From Marmoricola sp. (GTDB lineage: Bacteria; Actinomycetota; Actinomycetes; Propionibacteriales; Nocardioidaceae): a DNA stretch of 47,080 bases. The notes under the pieces were generated by a model, which saw nothing but the letters and a program-made list of their open reading frames with translations, did not search any database and had not been told where the DNA came from. The stretch covers positions 1-47,080 of the forward strand of contig JAOPYC010000062.1 in assembly GCA_025964795.1 (NCBI GenBank), given 5' to 3'. The translations under genes were made by a program, and so were the position numbers. Shown here piece by piece: positions 7,874 through 15,367 of the stretch. Within the stretch, counting starts at the first letter, position 1. Each line of letters opens with the position of its first letter.

Positions 7874-9433
7874 TCAGCCCATCCCGTGGACGGCGAGCGG
7901 ATGCAGCAGCTCGCGCTCCTCGTAGGAGAGGTGTGAGAGCAGCGCGTCGGTGAGCAGGTCGACGGTGCTCGAGAACTCCTCGAGCGCCTCGGTCGTGCGG
8001 TCCGGGTCGGCCGAGACCAGCGCGACCAGTGCGCGGTCGACCTGCTCCAGCACGTCGTGGATCACCACGTGCTCCTCCGCGAGCCGGTCGACGACCGGGG
8101 CCGCCTGCGGGTCGCTCTGGCGCAGGTGGCGGAACATGCTGTGGTCCTCGAGGCTGTGGTGCCCGGTGACGATCCGGCAGTAGGACTCGCAGTAGGCGCC
8201 CAGCGTCCAGTTGTTCTGGCGCATCGTCATCGTGTTGATCACCGACCGCGCCTGGCTGACCTGCATCAGCCCGCGCCGCACCTGGTCGATCACGTCGCGC
8301 AGCTGGGTGAGCTCGCTGCGCAGGGCGTCGTGGACGTCGACCAGGTGCTGGGGGTAGGCCTGCTGGTGGGCGGTGTACGTCGCCCCGGCGGGGACCGGGT
8401 AGGTAGGTCGGGTCGACTCGTCCCAGGGGACCTCGCCGAGGAGGGCCGGAGGGGGCGTGACGCGAACGCTGTGCTCGCCACTGCTTGTCGGGTGCAGAGA
8501 TTTCGAGACGCTCGTTGGCGCTCGCTCCTCGACCACCGTGGTGGTGTTCGCCCGGAGCTCCCGCTCGGCGGCCACCTGCTCCCGGACCGCGGGGACGACC
8601 TCCAGGGCGAACCGGCGTACGTCGTCAGGGTGGTCGGTGCCCAGGATGAACGTGCTGATCCCCTCGTCGACGGCGAGTCCGGCGAGCTGCTCGGCCCAGT
8701 CACGGACGGTGCCTTCGAGGAAGCCCGCGCCGGTGCCGAAGCTGCCGAAGACGTTGTACATCCGCCGGATCGCCTGCGGCCCGCGACCGTTGGCCTCGGC
8801 CCGCTCGTCGATGACCGCGTTCAGGGAGGCGAGGGCGGGTGGGTCGGCGTACCCCATCGACGGGATCCAGGCGTCTGCGAGGTCTGCGGTGACCCGCAGC
8901 ATCCGTGGCTTGTAGGAGCCGATCCAGATCGGGATGTCGTGGGCCGGCTGCGGCCCGGCGTGCAGCCCGCTGACCTGGTAGTGCTCGCCCACCGCCCGGA
9001 CGGTCCCGGTGCCCCAGACCGCGCGGATGACGCCGATGGCCTCGACGAGGGCGTCGACGGCCTGCCCCGGCGTACGACGTGGTCCGCCGGCGGCCGCGAT
9101 GGCGTCCCAGAAGGCGCCCGACCCCAGCCCCAGCTCCACGCGGCCGCCGCTGAGCCGGTCCAAGGTGGCGGCGGAGCGGGCGAGCACGACGGGCGGTCGC
9201 AGCGGCAGGTTGGCGACGTTGGGCGACACCTTGATCGCGGTGGTGCGGGCGGCGATCACCGAGAGCAGCGTCCAGGTGTCCAGGTGCTTGGCCTGGTAGG
9301 GGTGGTCCTGCAGCGTGACCAGCTCGAGGCCGATGACCTCGGCCAGCTGCGCCAGCTCCAGCGTCTGCTCGGCGGCGGTGGCATCGGGACTGGGAAAGAT
9401 CCCGAACTGCAGGTCGTGGCCGTAGTCGGGCAT
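7874..9433 (-). CDS. LLM-class flavin-dependent oxidoreductase fused to a hemerythrin domain
   Basis: The product is 519 residues. Residues 1 to about 295 are a luciferase-like (LLM) TIM barrel with LELVTLQDHPYQ, the NVANLPLRPPVVLAR block, GGRVELGLGSG and IPIWIGSYKPRMLRV, a type that often uses F420. Residues about 360-515 are a hemerythrin-like four-helix bundle. It has iron-ligand candidates in DVHDAL, GHHSLEDHSMF, EEHVVIHDVL and LSHLSYEERELL, so a di-iron, O2- or redox-sensing site is plausible. The linker contains a translated REP element (about residues 298-311, including VVEERAPTSVSK). The ATG at 9433 follows TAGGCT at leaderless spacing. The substrate is unknown; the hemerythrin domain suggests oxygen or oxidant control. 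Confidence 0.88.
   Translation of the reverse strand: MPDYGHDLQFGIFPSPDATAAEQTLELAQLAEVIGLELVTLQDHPYQAKHLDTWTLLSVIAARTTAIKVSPNVANLPLRPPVVLARSAATLDRLSGGRVELGLGSGAFWDAIAAAGGPRRTPGQAVDALVEAIGVIRAVWGTGTVRAVGEHYQVSGLHAGPQPAHDIPIWIGSYKPRMLRVTADLADAWIPSMGYADPPALASLNAVIDERAEANGRGPQAIRRMYNVFGSFGTGAGFLEGTVRDWAEQLAGLAVDEGISTFILGTDHPDDVRRFALEVVPAVREQVAAERELRANTTTVVEERAPTSVSKSLHPTSSGEHSVRVTPPPALLGEVPWDESTRPTYPVPAGATYTAHQQAYPQHLVDVHDALRSELTQLRDVIDQVRRGLMQVSQARSVINTMTMRQNNWTLGAYCESYCRIVTGHHSLEDHSMFRHLRQSDPQAAPVVDRLAEEHVVIHDVLEQVDRALVALVSADPDRTTEALEEFSSTVDLLTDALLSHLSYEERELLHPLAVHGMG
8501..8542 (-). repeat. REP-like palindrome, family A, copy 2 (inside a coding region)
   Basis: On the minus strand this reads as the same 42-nt element as 7732-7773, with only a few mismatches clustered at the loop. 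It lies in frame in the linker of the LLM-hemerythrin gene and encodes about 14 residues there. Confidence 0.82.
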
Positions 9434-9439
9434 GCCCCG

Positions 9440-9445
9440 AGCCTA
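9440..9445 (-). promoter_or_regulatory. Predicted -10 (TAGGCT) for leaderless LLM-hemerythrin gene
   Basis: On the minus strand TAGGCT ends 6 nt before the ATG at 9433. No ribosome site is visible. Confidence 0.45.
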
Positions 9446-9497
9446 GTTGCGCCCGGTCCGCCGACAGCCCGACCGCCCCCGGACCGGGTCAGCAAGA

Positions 9498-9561
9498 TGG
9501 TTGAAGAAATCTCGGAATCCCGTGTGCCCAAGGGCCTCTGGGCCCATTCCTGGTGCAACCA
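9498..9561. repeat. Degenerate palindrome ending TGGTTG...CAACCA
   Basis: TGGTTG and CAACCA bound a 64-nt intergenic segment. Inside are GGAAT and ATTCC, and a central AGGGCC-TCT-GGGCCC stem. The spacing of the inner arms is unequal, so it is not a clean hairpin. It may be a decayed REP or MITE-like unit. Only one copy is seen in the window. Confidence 0.3.
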
Positions 9562-9656
9562 CCACGCTGGAGCCAGGGCCGTTCCTGTGGACGAGTCCGC
9601 ACGGCTACCAATTCCTGCGGGACCGGCATGCCCGGGGCCGTGGCAGGCTTGTCGAC

Positions 9657-9947
9657 GTGAGCGACATCAACGAGACGCTGAAGCAGAAGATCGATGAGCT
9701 GGACCTCGACCGGCGGGTCAACGAGCTGGCGGAGCAGGCCGAGGTGTGGTTCCACCGGGCGGTCGGGACGGCGGCCGGGTTCGCGCACGAGCACCTCGAC
9801 GACGTCGACCGCGCGCTCGACAAGCTGAGCGAACAGATCGACCGGCGCACCGACGGCAAGTACGCCGAGCAGGTGGGCCGGGTCCGTGGCCAGGTCGAGC
9901 TGGGCCTGACCAAGCTGGCCGAGCGCCGCCCCGACGACACCGTCTAG
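9657..9947 (+). CDS. MT0933/Rv0909-like antitoxin-domain protein
   Basis: This small acidic, all-helical protein has 96 residues. The segment from DRALDKLSEQIDRRTDGKY matches the core of the MT0933-like antitoxin family (alternating Asp/Lys helix then DxRTGGKY; here RTDGKY). In mycobacteria such proteins can be type II antitoxins, but no toxin gene (SRPBCC-type Rv0910-like or other) is adjacent. It could therefore be a free-standing relative with another role. The GTG at 9657 follows CAGGCT with a 7-nt gap. Confidence 0.65.
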   Translation: MSDINETLKQKIDELDLDRRVNELAEQAEVWFHRAVGTAAGFAHEHLDDVDRALDKLSEQIDRRTDGKYAEQVGRVRGQVELGLTKLAERRPDDTV

Positions 9948-9954
9948 GGCCGGG

Positions 9955-10320
9955 TCAGTCCGAGCCGGGCAACGCGGCGCTGAGCCGTCGCGCGACCGTG
10001 GCGATCAGGTCGTAGGGCACCGGCTGGCTCACCGGGAACTTCAGGGTCCCCCGGCCCGCGACGTACGGCGCTAGCTCGGCCTGCAGGTCCTCGTCGGCTG
10101 GGGCGGGGTAGAGGCTGACGTGCTTCTTCCAGCCGGCGTAGTGCACGACCCGGCGGCCCTCGACGACCACCGTCGGGATGTTGTAGGTGATCGTGTGCTC
10201 GCCCTGGGGCAGGGCGACGCGGATCGCCGCACCGACCTGTTCGACGATGCTGCGCACCTCGGGGCCCAGGGAGTCGAGGTAGTCCTCGACGCTGTCGAAC
10301 TGCTGGGCCACGGCGCTCAC
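9955..10320 (-). CDS. DUF1801 family protein (YdhG/iron-chaperone-like)
   Basis: The 121-residue protein has the DUF1801 pattern throughout. VEDYLDSLGPEVRSIVEQV is the first helix pair. The strand ITYNIPTVVVEGRRVVHYAGWKKHV holds the conserved YNIP and GWKKH motifs, and LKFPVSQPVPYDLI comes near the end. Members fold like bacterial frataxin-type iron chaperones, but their role is not proven. The GTG start follows GACCCT at leaderless spacing. Its start lies 4 nt from the stop of the next minus-strand gene (10325), so the two may form an operon. Confidence 0.85.
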   Translation of the reverse strand: MSAVAQQFDSVEDYLDSLGPEVRSIVEQVGAAIRVALPQGEHTITYNIPTVVVEGRRVVHYAGWKKHVSLYPAPADEDLQAELAPYVAGRGTLKFPVSQPVPYDLIATVARRLSAALPGSD

Positions 10321-10324
10321 CGCG

Positions 10325-10765
10325 TCAGGGTCGGGGGACCAACGCGTTCAGCGACGTGAGCCAGTCCACGAAGGTGGGGACCACGGAGCTGTCGACGGTG
10401 GTGTCGATGCCGGCGTAGCGCAGGCCGATCAGGGCGAACGTCGCGAGCGAGAGCACCAGCCCGATGGAGGCGAGCAGCGTTCCGGCCACCCAGGCGCGGC
10501 TGGCGCGGGCCAGGCCGACGATCGAGCAGACCAGCGCAAGGGCCGCGAGGCCCAGGCAGAGCACGCGCATCAGCGGGAACGGTGCCGCGAGCACGGACAC
10601 CAGCCCGGCGAGGAAGCCGAGCTCGGCCGCCACCGAGGTGTGCACCGGGATGGCCGGGGAGGTCTCGAAGAGGGCGCCCAGCTCGTCCTCGACGATCGCC
10701 GGTTCGGCGGCCGGGTCCGGCGCCAGGTGCTGCCTGAATCCCCGCCCGAGATCCTGAGTGGTCAT
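10325..10765 (-). CDS. Membrane protein of unknown function
   Basis: The 146-residue protein has a soluble N-terminus of about 45 residues, then three hydrophobic segments (about 46-62, 64-86 and 90-114), and a short C-terminal tail (VDSSVVPTFVDWLTSLN). The middle, with LGLAALALVCSIVGLARASR, resembles DUF4190-type two-helix proteins, but the match is too weak to name. The ATG at 10765 follows TACGAT at leaderless spacing. The DUF1801 gene starts 4 nt after it. Confidence 0.65.
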   Translation of the reverse strand: MTTQDLGRGFRQHLAPDPAAEPAIVEDELGALFETSPAIPVHTSVAAELGFLAGLVSVLAAPFPLMRVLCLGLAALALVCSIVGLARASRAWVAGTLLASIGLVLSLATFALIGLRYAGIDTTVDSSVVPTFVDWLTSLNALVPRP

Positions 10766-10771
10766 GGGGAA

Positions 10772-10777
10772 ATCGTA
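10772..10777 (-). promoter_or_regulatory. Predicted -10 (TACGAT) for the gene starting at 10765
   Basis: On the minus strand TACGAT ends 6 nt before the ATG at 10765, the same spacing as at other leaderless candidates. Confidence 0.45.
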
Positions 10778-10843
10778 GGCTCGCGCAGCTCGCTCGGGCC
10801 CTCGCCGCGCGGGAGCGCGGGCGCGGCGAGGAGCCCGGAGGTG

Positions 10844-11458
10844 TCAGCGGAAGGTGCCGGCGAACCAGCTGTTCGTCCACGGCTTCGCGATGCGCACGTG
10901 GTCACCGCTGCCCGGCGCGTGCAGCATCTGCACCGAGCCGTGACTCCACTTCAGGAACATCGCGGTGTGGTAGACGTGGCCGCCGCTGGTGAAGTAGAGC
11001 GTGTCCCCGCGGCGCAGCTGGCTGCGAGCGATGTGGTGTGCGCGCCCCGCCTGGGCCGCGGCCGTGCGCGGGATCTTGATGCCGGCCTTGCCGAAGCTGT
11101 ACTGCATCAGGCCCGAGCAGTCGAACGAGCTCGGCCCGTCGCCGCCGTAGCGGTAGGGCTCGCCGAGCTGCTGCAGCGCGATCGTTGCGGCTCGCTCGAT
11201 CCGGGAGCTGTTGCCGCCGGTGGCAGCCGGCTGCGTCGCGTGGTGATGCCTCTTCTTGTGGTGGCGCTTGCGGTGCTTGTGCTTGTGCTTGCGGTGCTTG
11301 TGCTTCCGGGCGGCGTGGTCGGCCTGGCCATTCGCGGCGGACGCCTGGCGGCTCGGGGCGGCGGTGGCGGCCGGTCCGGTGAGGGCGAGCCCGCCCAGCA
11401 GGAACAGCGACAGCAGCAGGGGCATCAGGGTGCGGCGTGTGCGTGCGAATGAGGGCAC
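10844..11458 (-). CDS. Secreted NlpC/P60 family cell-wall hydrolase with His/Lys-rich linker
   Basis: The 204-residue product begins with a signal peptide (ARTRR, hydrophobic core LLLSLFLLGGLALTG, cleavage near TAAPS). A linker of about 30 residues, almost only His, Lys and Arg, comes next. The rest is an NlpC/P60 domain with FDCSG (catalytic Cys), GHVYHTAMFL (catalytic His) and HAPGSGDHV. It should cut peptidoglycan stem peptides outside the membrane. The GTG at 11458 has an AAGGA site 6-7 nt upstream and is preferred to the ATG two codons earlier, which would overlap that site. A c-di-AMP riboswitch precedes it, linking expression to osmotic or turgor signalling. The basic linker could bind teichoic acids or metal ions; that is inference. 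Confidence 0.9.
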   Translation of the reverse strand: MPSFARTRRTLMPLLLSLFLLGGLALTGPAATAAPSRQASAANGQADHAARKHKHRKHKHKHRKRHHKKRHHHATQPAATGGNSSRIERAATIALQQLGEPYRYGGDGPSSFDCSGLMQYSFGKAGIKIPRTAAAQAGRAHHIARSQLRRGDTLYFTSGGHVYHTAMFLKWSHGSVQMLHAPGSGDHVRIAKPWTNSWFAGTFR

Positions 11459-11473
11459 AGTCATTCCTTCCCA

Positions 11474-11640
11474 CGCCTGTGAGGTGAGCTGTCGGGTTGG
11501 GACTGGAAGTGCCCCGTCACCTGTCGGTGACTTCACCCCGAGCGCAATCTGCGCGTGGAACCTGTGGGTCCCCCACTCCTGCCCGCATGTGTCTGAGAGT
11601 GGGCATCCGTGGCTGGGCAGGACTCGGCGTTGCCGCGGAT
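11474..11640 (-). promoter_or_regulatory. c-di-AMP (ydaO/yuaA) riboswitch
   Basis: The minus strand carries the conserved blocks of the ydaO motif in order. GGGGGACCCAC is at about 11564-11574, GGGGTGAAG at 11531-11539, and CCAACCCGACAGCTCACCTC then ACAGGCG at 11474-11500. It ends about 10 nt before the NlpC/P60 ribosome site. In actinobacteria this riboswitch commonly precedes wall-hydrolase genes and is an OFF switch when c-di-AMP binds. The 5' boundary is approximate. Confidence 0.88.
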
Positions 11641-11726
11641 GCTGGTCGACCCGGAGAGATTACGCCGAGTGGGTCCCGTGCCGCCGGGAACCCCGGAAAT
11701 TCCGTCGGGGCTGAGAGGGTTGACCC

Positions 11727-12287
11727 GTGCAGGGTCCCCTCGCCTCCGTCGCGGCCACCATGGCCGAGCGCCTGGCCGTGCGGGCGGGCGACGACCTGGT
11801 TCCGACCGCCGACGTGGTGATGGACACCGGCTTCGACCTCGCGGGTGCACCCGACGTGGTGTGGCCGTGGATCGTGCAGCTCGGCAAGCAGCGAGCCGGG
11901 TGGTACCTCCCGCGGGGCGTGGAGCGCTTCGTCCCGCGGTCGCGGCGGGCGGCGCGCGTCGTGCTGCCGCAGTGGCAGGGCCTCGCCGTGGGCGACGTCA
12001 TCCCCGACTACGGCGGCGCGGAGGCCACCTTCGATGTGGTGGAGGTCAACCCCGCCCGGCACCTGGTCTACCGATCCACGCGCCGCCACACCGAGGTGTC
12101 CTGGGCGATCACGCTCACCCCGACCGAGGTCGCGACGGAGACCGCGACCGGGACCCGCGTGCACCTGCGCCTCCGGCTCGGTCCCGTACGACGGGTCCGG
12201 CTGGCCGAGAACCTCGGCGGTCTCTTCGACGCGCTCACGATCGCCGGGATGGCCGCCGGCCTCGAGGAGCGCCTGGCCGTCGGCTGA
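11727..12287 (+). CDS. SRPBCC-superfamily protein
   Basis: The 186-residue protein appears to have the SRPBCC (START/Bet v 1) helix-grip fold. A strand with FDLAGAPDVVWPWIVQLG is followed by the GWYLPRGVERFVP loop. VGDVIPDYGGAEATFDVVEVNP and LVYRSTRRHTEVSWAITL come next, with a closing helix near the C-terminus. Ligand and partner are unknown. The GTG at 11727 follows GAGGGT with a 6-nt gap; an ATG at 11760 is an alternative start. It is divergent from the riboswitch-controlled NlpC/P60 gene, and their 5' regions abut. Confidence 0.75.
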   Translation: MQGPLASVAATMAERLAVRAGDDLVPTADVVMDTGFDLAGAPDVVWPWIVQLGKQRAGWYLPRGVERFVPRSRRAARVVLPQWQGLAVGDVIPDYGGAEATFDVVEVNPARHLVYRSTRRHTEVSWAITLTPTEVATETATGTRVHLRLRLGPVRRVRLAENLGGLFDALTIAGMAAGLEERLAVG

Positions 12288-12290
12288 CCG

Positions 12291-12791
12291 TCAGAGGTCG
12301 ACGGTGTCGCTCTCGCCCACGTCGGGCTTCTCACCGGTGACCTTCGACTTCGCGAAGGCCAGCGCGGAGGCGATCCGGCCGCCCGGGCTGTCCCAGAACT
12401 CCGCGGAGTCGGCCTCCACGAGCAGCAGCTGGACCTCGTCGGAGTCCTTGCCCTCGGGGAACCACGCCTCGACGGTGGGGTTCCAGAGCTCGTCGATCTT
12501 GGACTGGTCGCGCTGCAGGGTGGCGTGGCCGGTCAGCGATAGCCAGGTCGACCCGTCCGCGAAGGCGAGGTTGACCCGCTTCTCCGCGGTGATGTTGGCG
12601 GCCTGCTCGCTGGTGCCGTCGACGAAGAACCACGCGTCGCCCTCGTCGGTGATCTCCTGCGGGGTCATCGGGTGGGAGTGCAGGCGCCCCTGGTCCGCGA
12701 CACCGATCGAGGTGAGCATGCAGAACCGGTCACCGCGCATGATCTCGACGACCTTGGACTGGGCGAGCTCCGGGCTCTGGGACTCCGACAT
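12291..12791 (-). CDS. Pyridoxamine 5'-phosphate oxidase-like (general stress protein 26 type) protein
   Basis: The 166-residue protein has the flavin-binding split barrel of the PPOX-like group. It shows FCMLTSIG, GRLHSHPMTPQE, AWFFVDGTSEQAANI, VNLAFADGSTWLSLTGHA and the late WFPEGKDS helix, which is typical of the general-stress-protein-26 branch. It probably binds FMN or F420 and reduces an unknown substrate. The ATG at 12791 has a GGAG site about 9 nt upstream and is preferred to one five codons earlier. It is convergent with the SRPBCC gene. Confidence 0.88.
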   Translation of the reverse strand: MSESQSPELAQSKVVEIMRGDRFCMLTSIGVADQGRLHSHPMTPQEITDEGDAWFFVDGTSEQAANITAEKRVNLAFADGSTWLSLTGHATLQRDQSKIDELWNPTVEAWFPEGKDSDEVQLLLVEADSAEFWDSPGGRIASALAFAKSKVTGEKPDVGESDTVDL

Positions 12792-12941
12792 GGTGGCTCC
12801 GTTCATGAGTGCTTCGGTTGGTCAGGTGGGTGCCTGTACCCCGATCCGATCCCGCTACCCGCCCGGAACCGGTCCCGCCAAAACGGTCATGCCGGGTGTA
12901 CTACCAGTCGACCGGGTGATCCACAGGGCCGGCACCGAGGG

Positions 12942-14180
12942 TCAGCGCCCCGCCCAGAGCAGCAGCCCGGCGAGCAGGGCGAGACCGCCCAGCCGTCCCA
13001 GGAACAGCCGCGTCCAGCGGCCGCTACCGCGCGACTCCTCGCTGATCACCGTCGTCACGATGCCGGTCTCGGACTCGGTCGTCGCGTTCGGCGCGGGCAT
13101 GGTCAGCGCCCGGGGCCGCGCGGGCCGGTCGGTCGCGATCAGTGACGAGAGGTACCAGCGGCCCAGGAACGCCGGCCGCCGCGGCAGGGCGACCCCGGCG
13201 TCGGCGGCCACCCAGCGCGGCATCGCCTGGTCGCGCAGACCGGCGTCCAGCCAGGCCTCGTGGACGACCGTGGTGCCCGGCGAGGAGATCAGCGCGACCC
13301 GCCGGGCGTCGCAGCGGTAGACCGCCTCGGCCGCTGGCAGCCGGCCGTCCTCGGGCCGGGGGTCGGTGGTCCAGACTCCGAGCAGCGGGCGACGCAGGCG
13401 CGGGTTGCGGTCGGGGAGCAGGACCACGTAGGCCCGGCGCGGCACGTGCGCGGCCGAGTCGAAGTCGCTGGCAGTGATCCACACCCCGACCATCCGGCGT
13501 ACCACCCAGGCGATCGCGACCAAGCCGAGCACCAGCACCAGGAGCAGCTCCGGGCCCGAGTGCCCGGCGGCGAGCAGGACGACCAGCACGGCCACCGTCG
13601 CGACGGCCCAGGCCAGCGCCCGGTCGCGATCCTCGGTGAGCTTCTCGCGCAGCACCGGGCCCACCTTGGGCAGGGCGCGCGCCCGGACCTGACGGCCCGG
13701 CCCGGCCGACGTCGCCTGCAGCGTCGGGTCGAGCTGGTCGGCGGGGTCCTCGGAGATCGGGGTCTCGTCGGAGGCGGCCAGGGCACGGTTGACGCGGGCG
13801 TAGCGGATCGATGACGCGTTGGGCAGGAGGCCTCCGACCAGGAAGCCGCACAGCCCGGCCAGGCCGAGGTCCCCGCCGCCGAGGAACGTGGCCAGCACGA
13901 GCACCGCGATCGTGGCCTGGGCAGCGATCGTGCGCCGCGGGATCGGCCGGCCGCGCAGCCAGGGAGCGACGGCGTCGAGGTAGGCGACCGCCTCGAGGCA
14001 GGCCAGCACGCCGAAGACGAGGAGCAGGTCCAGGGCACGACCGAACGAGCGGGCGTCGGCGACCAGGGCCGCCGACCCGGCGAGGGCACCGAGGCCGACG
14101 ACGATCGAGCCCGTGAAGGAGCCCTCGGGCCACGCGCGGTCGTCGCGCGGGTCGGCTGCGGCGTCGCTCACGATCCGCAT
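12942..14180 (-). CDS. Multi-pass membrane protein of unknown function
   Basis: The 412-residue protein has an N-terminal membrane block (helices near 22-42, 50-72, 82-103 and 105-122). A soluble loop follows, then two more helices (about 187-208 and 210-228) and a soluble domain (about 235-370). That domain contains YVVLLPDRNPRLRRPLLGVW and RRPAFLGRWYLSSLI, which read like a bPH-type or NERD-like membrane-proximal domain. A last helix at about 393-410 has a basic flank. No named family is recognised with confidence. The ATG at 14180 follows TACCCG at leaderless spacing and shares a 23-nt divergent promoter region with the FUSC gene. Confidence 0.65.
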   Translation of the reverse strand: MRIVSDAAADPRDDRAWPEGSFTGSIVVGLGALAGSAALVADARSFGRALDLLLVFGVLACLEAVAYLDAVAPWLRGRPIPRRTIAAQATIAVLVLATFLGGGDLGLAGLCGFLVGGLLPNASSIRYARVNRALAASDETPISEDPADQLDPTLQATSAGPGRQVRARALPKVGPVLREKLTEDRDRALAWAVATVAVLVVLLAAGHSGPELLLVLVLGLVAIAWVVRRMVGVWITASDFDSAAHVPRRAYVVLLPDRNPRLRRPLLGVWTTDPRPEDGRLPAAEAVYRCDARRVALISSPGTTVVHEAWLDAGLRDQAMPRWVAADAGVALPRRPAFLGRWYLSSLIATDRPARPRALTMPAPNATTESETGIVTTVISEESRGSGRWTRLFLGRLGGLALLAGLLLWAGR

Positions 14181-14191
14181 CGTCCCACGGG

Positions 14192-14197
14192 TACGTT
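14192..14197 (+). promoter_or_regulatory. Predicted -10 (TACGTT) for leaderless FUSC gene
   Basis: TACGTT ends 6 nt before the ATG at 14204. The opposite strand carries TACCCG for the divergent gene at 14180, so the two promoters overlap. Confidence 0.45.
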
Positions 14198-14203
14198 GCC
14201 GAG

Positions 14204-15367
14204 ATGGTCACGCCGAGGGAGGGACACCGGTCGTGGCGCGCGCGAGCGCTCTCCCGCGGACCCGACCCGGTGGTGGTCGTCGACCTGCTCCAGAACGCCA
14301 AGGCCGCGCTGGCCGGCGTGCTCGCCTGGGTGGTCGCCCTCGACGTGCTCGGGCTCGAGCAGCCGTTCCTCGCCCCCTGGGCGGCGGTGCTCGTGGTGCA
14401 CGCGACCGTCTACCGCACCGTCTCGCGCGGCGGGCAGCAGGTCGCCGCCACCTTCGCGGGGGTCTTCCTCGCCTGGGCGTGCGGAGCGGTGTTCGGGGTC
14501 GACCCCCTCGGGATGGGCGTGATGCTCGTCGTCTCCTTCCTGCTCGGACGCCACCGGTGGCTGCGCGACGAGGCGACCACCGTGGCCACGACCGGGATCG
14601 TCGTGCTGGCCACCAACTCGATCGGGCAGTCCAACCTGCTGGCCAGCCGGCTGGTCGACACCACGGTCGGGATCGCGGTCGGCCTGCTGGTGAACCTGCT
14701 GGTCTGGCCCCCGCTGCGCGACCGCGCGGCCTGGGCCCGGGCCGACGAGCTCCCGCAGGACCTGGCCGACGTGCTCGCCGAGATGTCGGCGGGGATGAGC
14801 CCCGACCTGGAGCCGGCCGACACCGAGCCCTGGATCAGCCGGCTGCGCCGCCTCGACACCCGCATCGACGAGGCGTGGCGGCTGCTCGGCCAGGCGCGGG
14901 AGAGCGGCCGGTTCAACCTGCGGCGGAGCCGGCCCGCCGGGTTGGACGACCTGACGCGCACGCTGCACCTGCTCGAGCAGGCGGTGGCGGACGCGCTGAG
15001 CATGGCCCGCACCCTCGCCACCAGCGCGGAGCACGCGACCCTGTGGTCCGAGGAGTTCCGGGCGCCGTGGAAGCGACTGCTCGGCGAGGCGGCCGAGGCG
15101 ATCTCGGCGCACGACACGGAGCGGCTCGACGCGATCCGGGTGCAGCTGGGCGAGCTCGCCGAGTCGCTGTCGACGGACTCGTTGCCGGGCTCCGCGTGGT
15201 ACGAGTACGGCGGGCTGCTGGTCAACCTGCGCAACGTGGTCGGCGCGTTCATCACGGTCGGCGAGTGGAGCCGCGGCTCGGCGTCCTCCCCGCGGCGGAG
15301 CACGCGCGGCCCTCGTTTGCGGCGCCGGGTGCCCGGGTACTCAGGCGGGGATGACAGCGCATCCTGA
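14204..15367 (+). CDS. FUSC/aromatic acid exporter-like membrane protein
   Basis: The 387-residue protein has an N-terminal membrane half (about residues 28-175) with the FUSC-type pattern. It includes AALAGVLAWVVAL, PFLAPWAAVLVVHATVYRT, a short glycine-rich helix and LLVNLLVWPPLRD. A long, mostly helical cytosolic half follows. FUSC-domain proteins are linked to efflux of aromatic acids or other small molecules; the substrate is unknown. The C-terminal 17 nt overlap the next gene, so the two are probably co-transcribed. A basic tail (SSPRRSTRGPRLRRR) ends the protein. Confidence 0.82.
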   Translation: MVTPREGHRSWRARALSRGPDPVVVVDLLQNAKAALAGVLAWVVALDVLGLEQPFLAPWAAVLVVHATVYRTVSRGGQQVAATFAGVFLAWACGAVFGVDPLGMGVMLVVSFLLGRHRWLRDEATTVATTGIVVLATNSIGQSNLLASRLVDTTVGIAVGLLVNLLVWPPLRDRAAWARADELPQDLADVLAEMSAGMSPDLEPADTEPWISRLRRLDTRIDEAWRLLGQARESGRFNLRRSRPAGLDDLTRTLHLLEQAVADALSMARTLATSAEHATLWSEEFRAPWKRLLGEAAEAISAHDTERLDAIRVQLGELAESLSTDSLPGSAWYEYGGLLVNLRNVVGAFITVGEWSRGSASSPRRSTRGPRLRRRVPGYSGGDDSAS

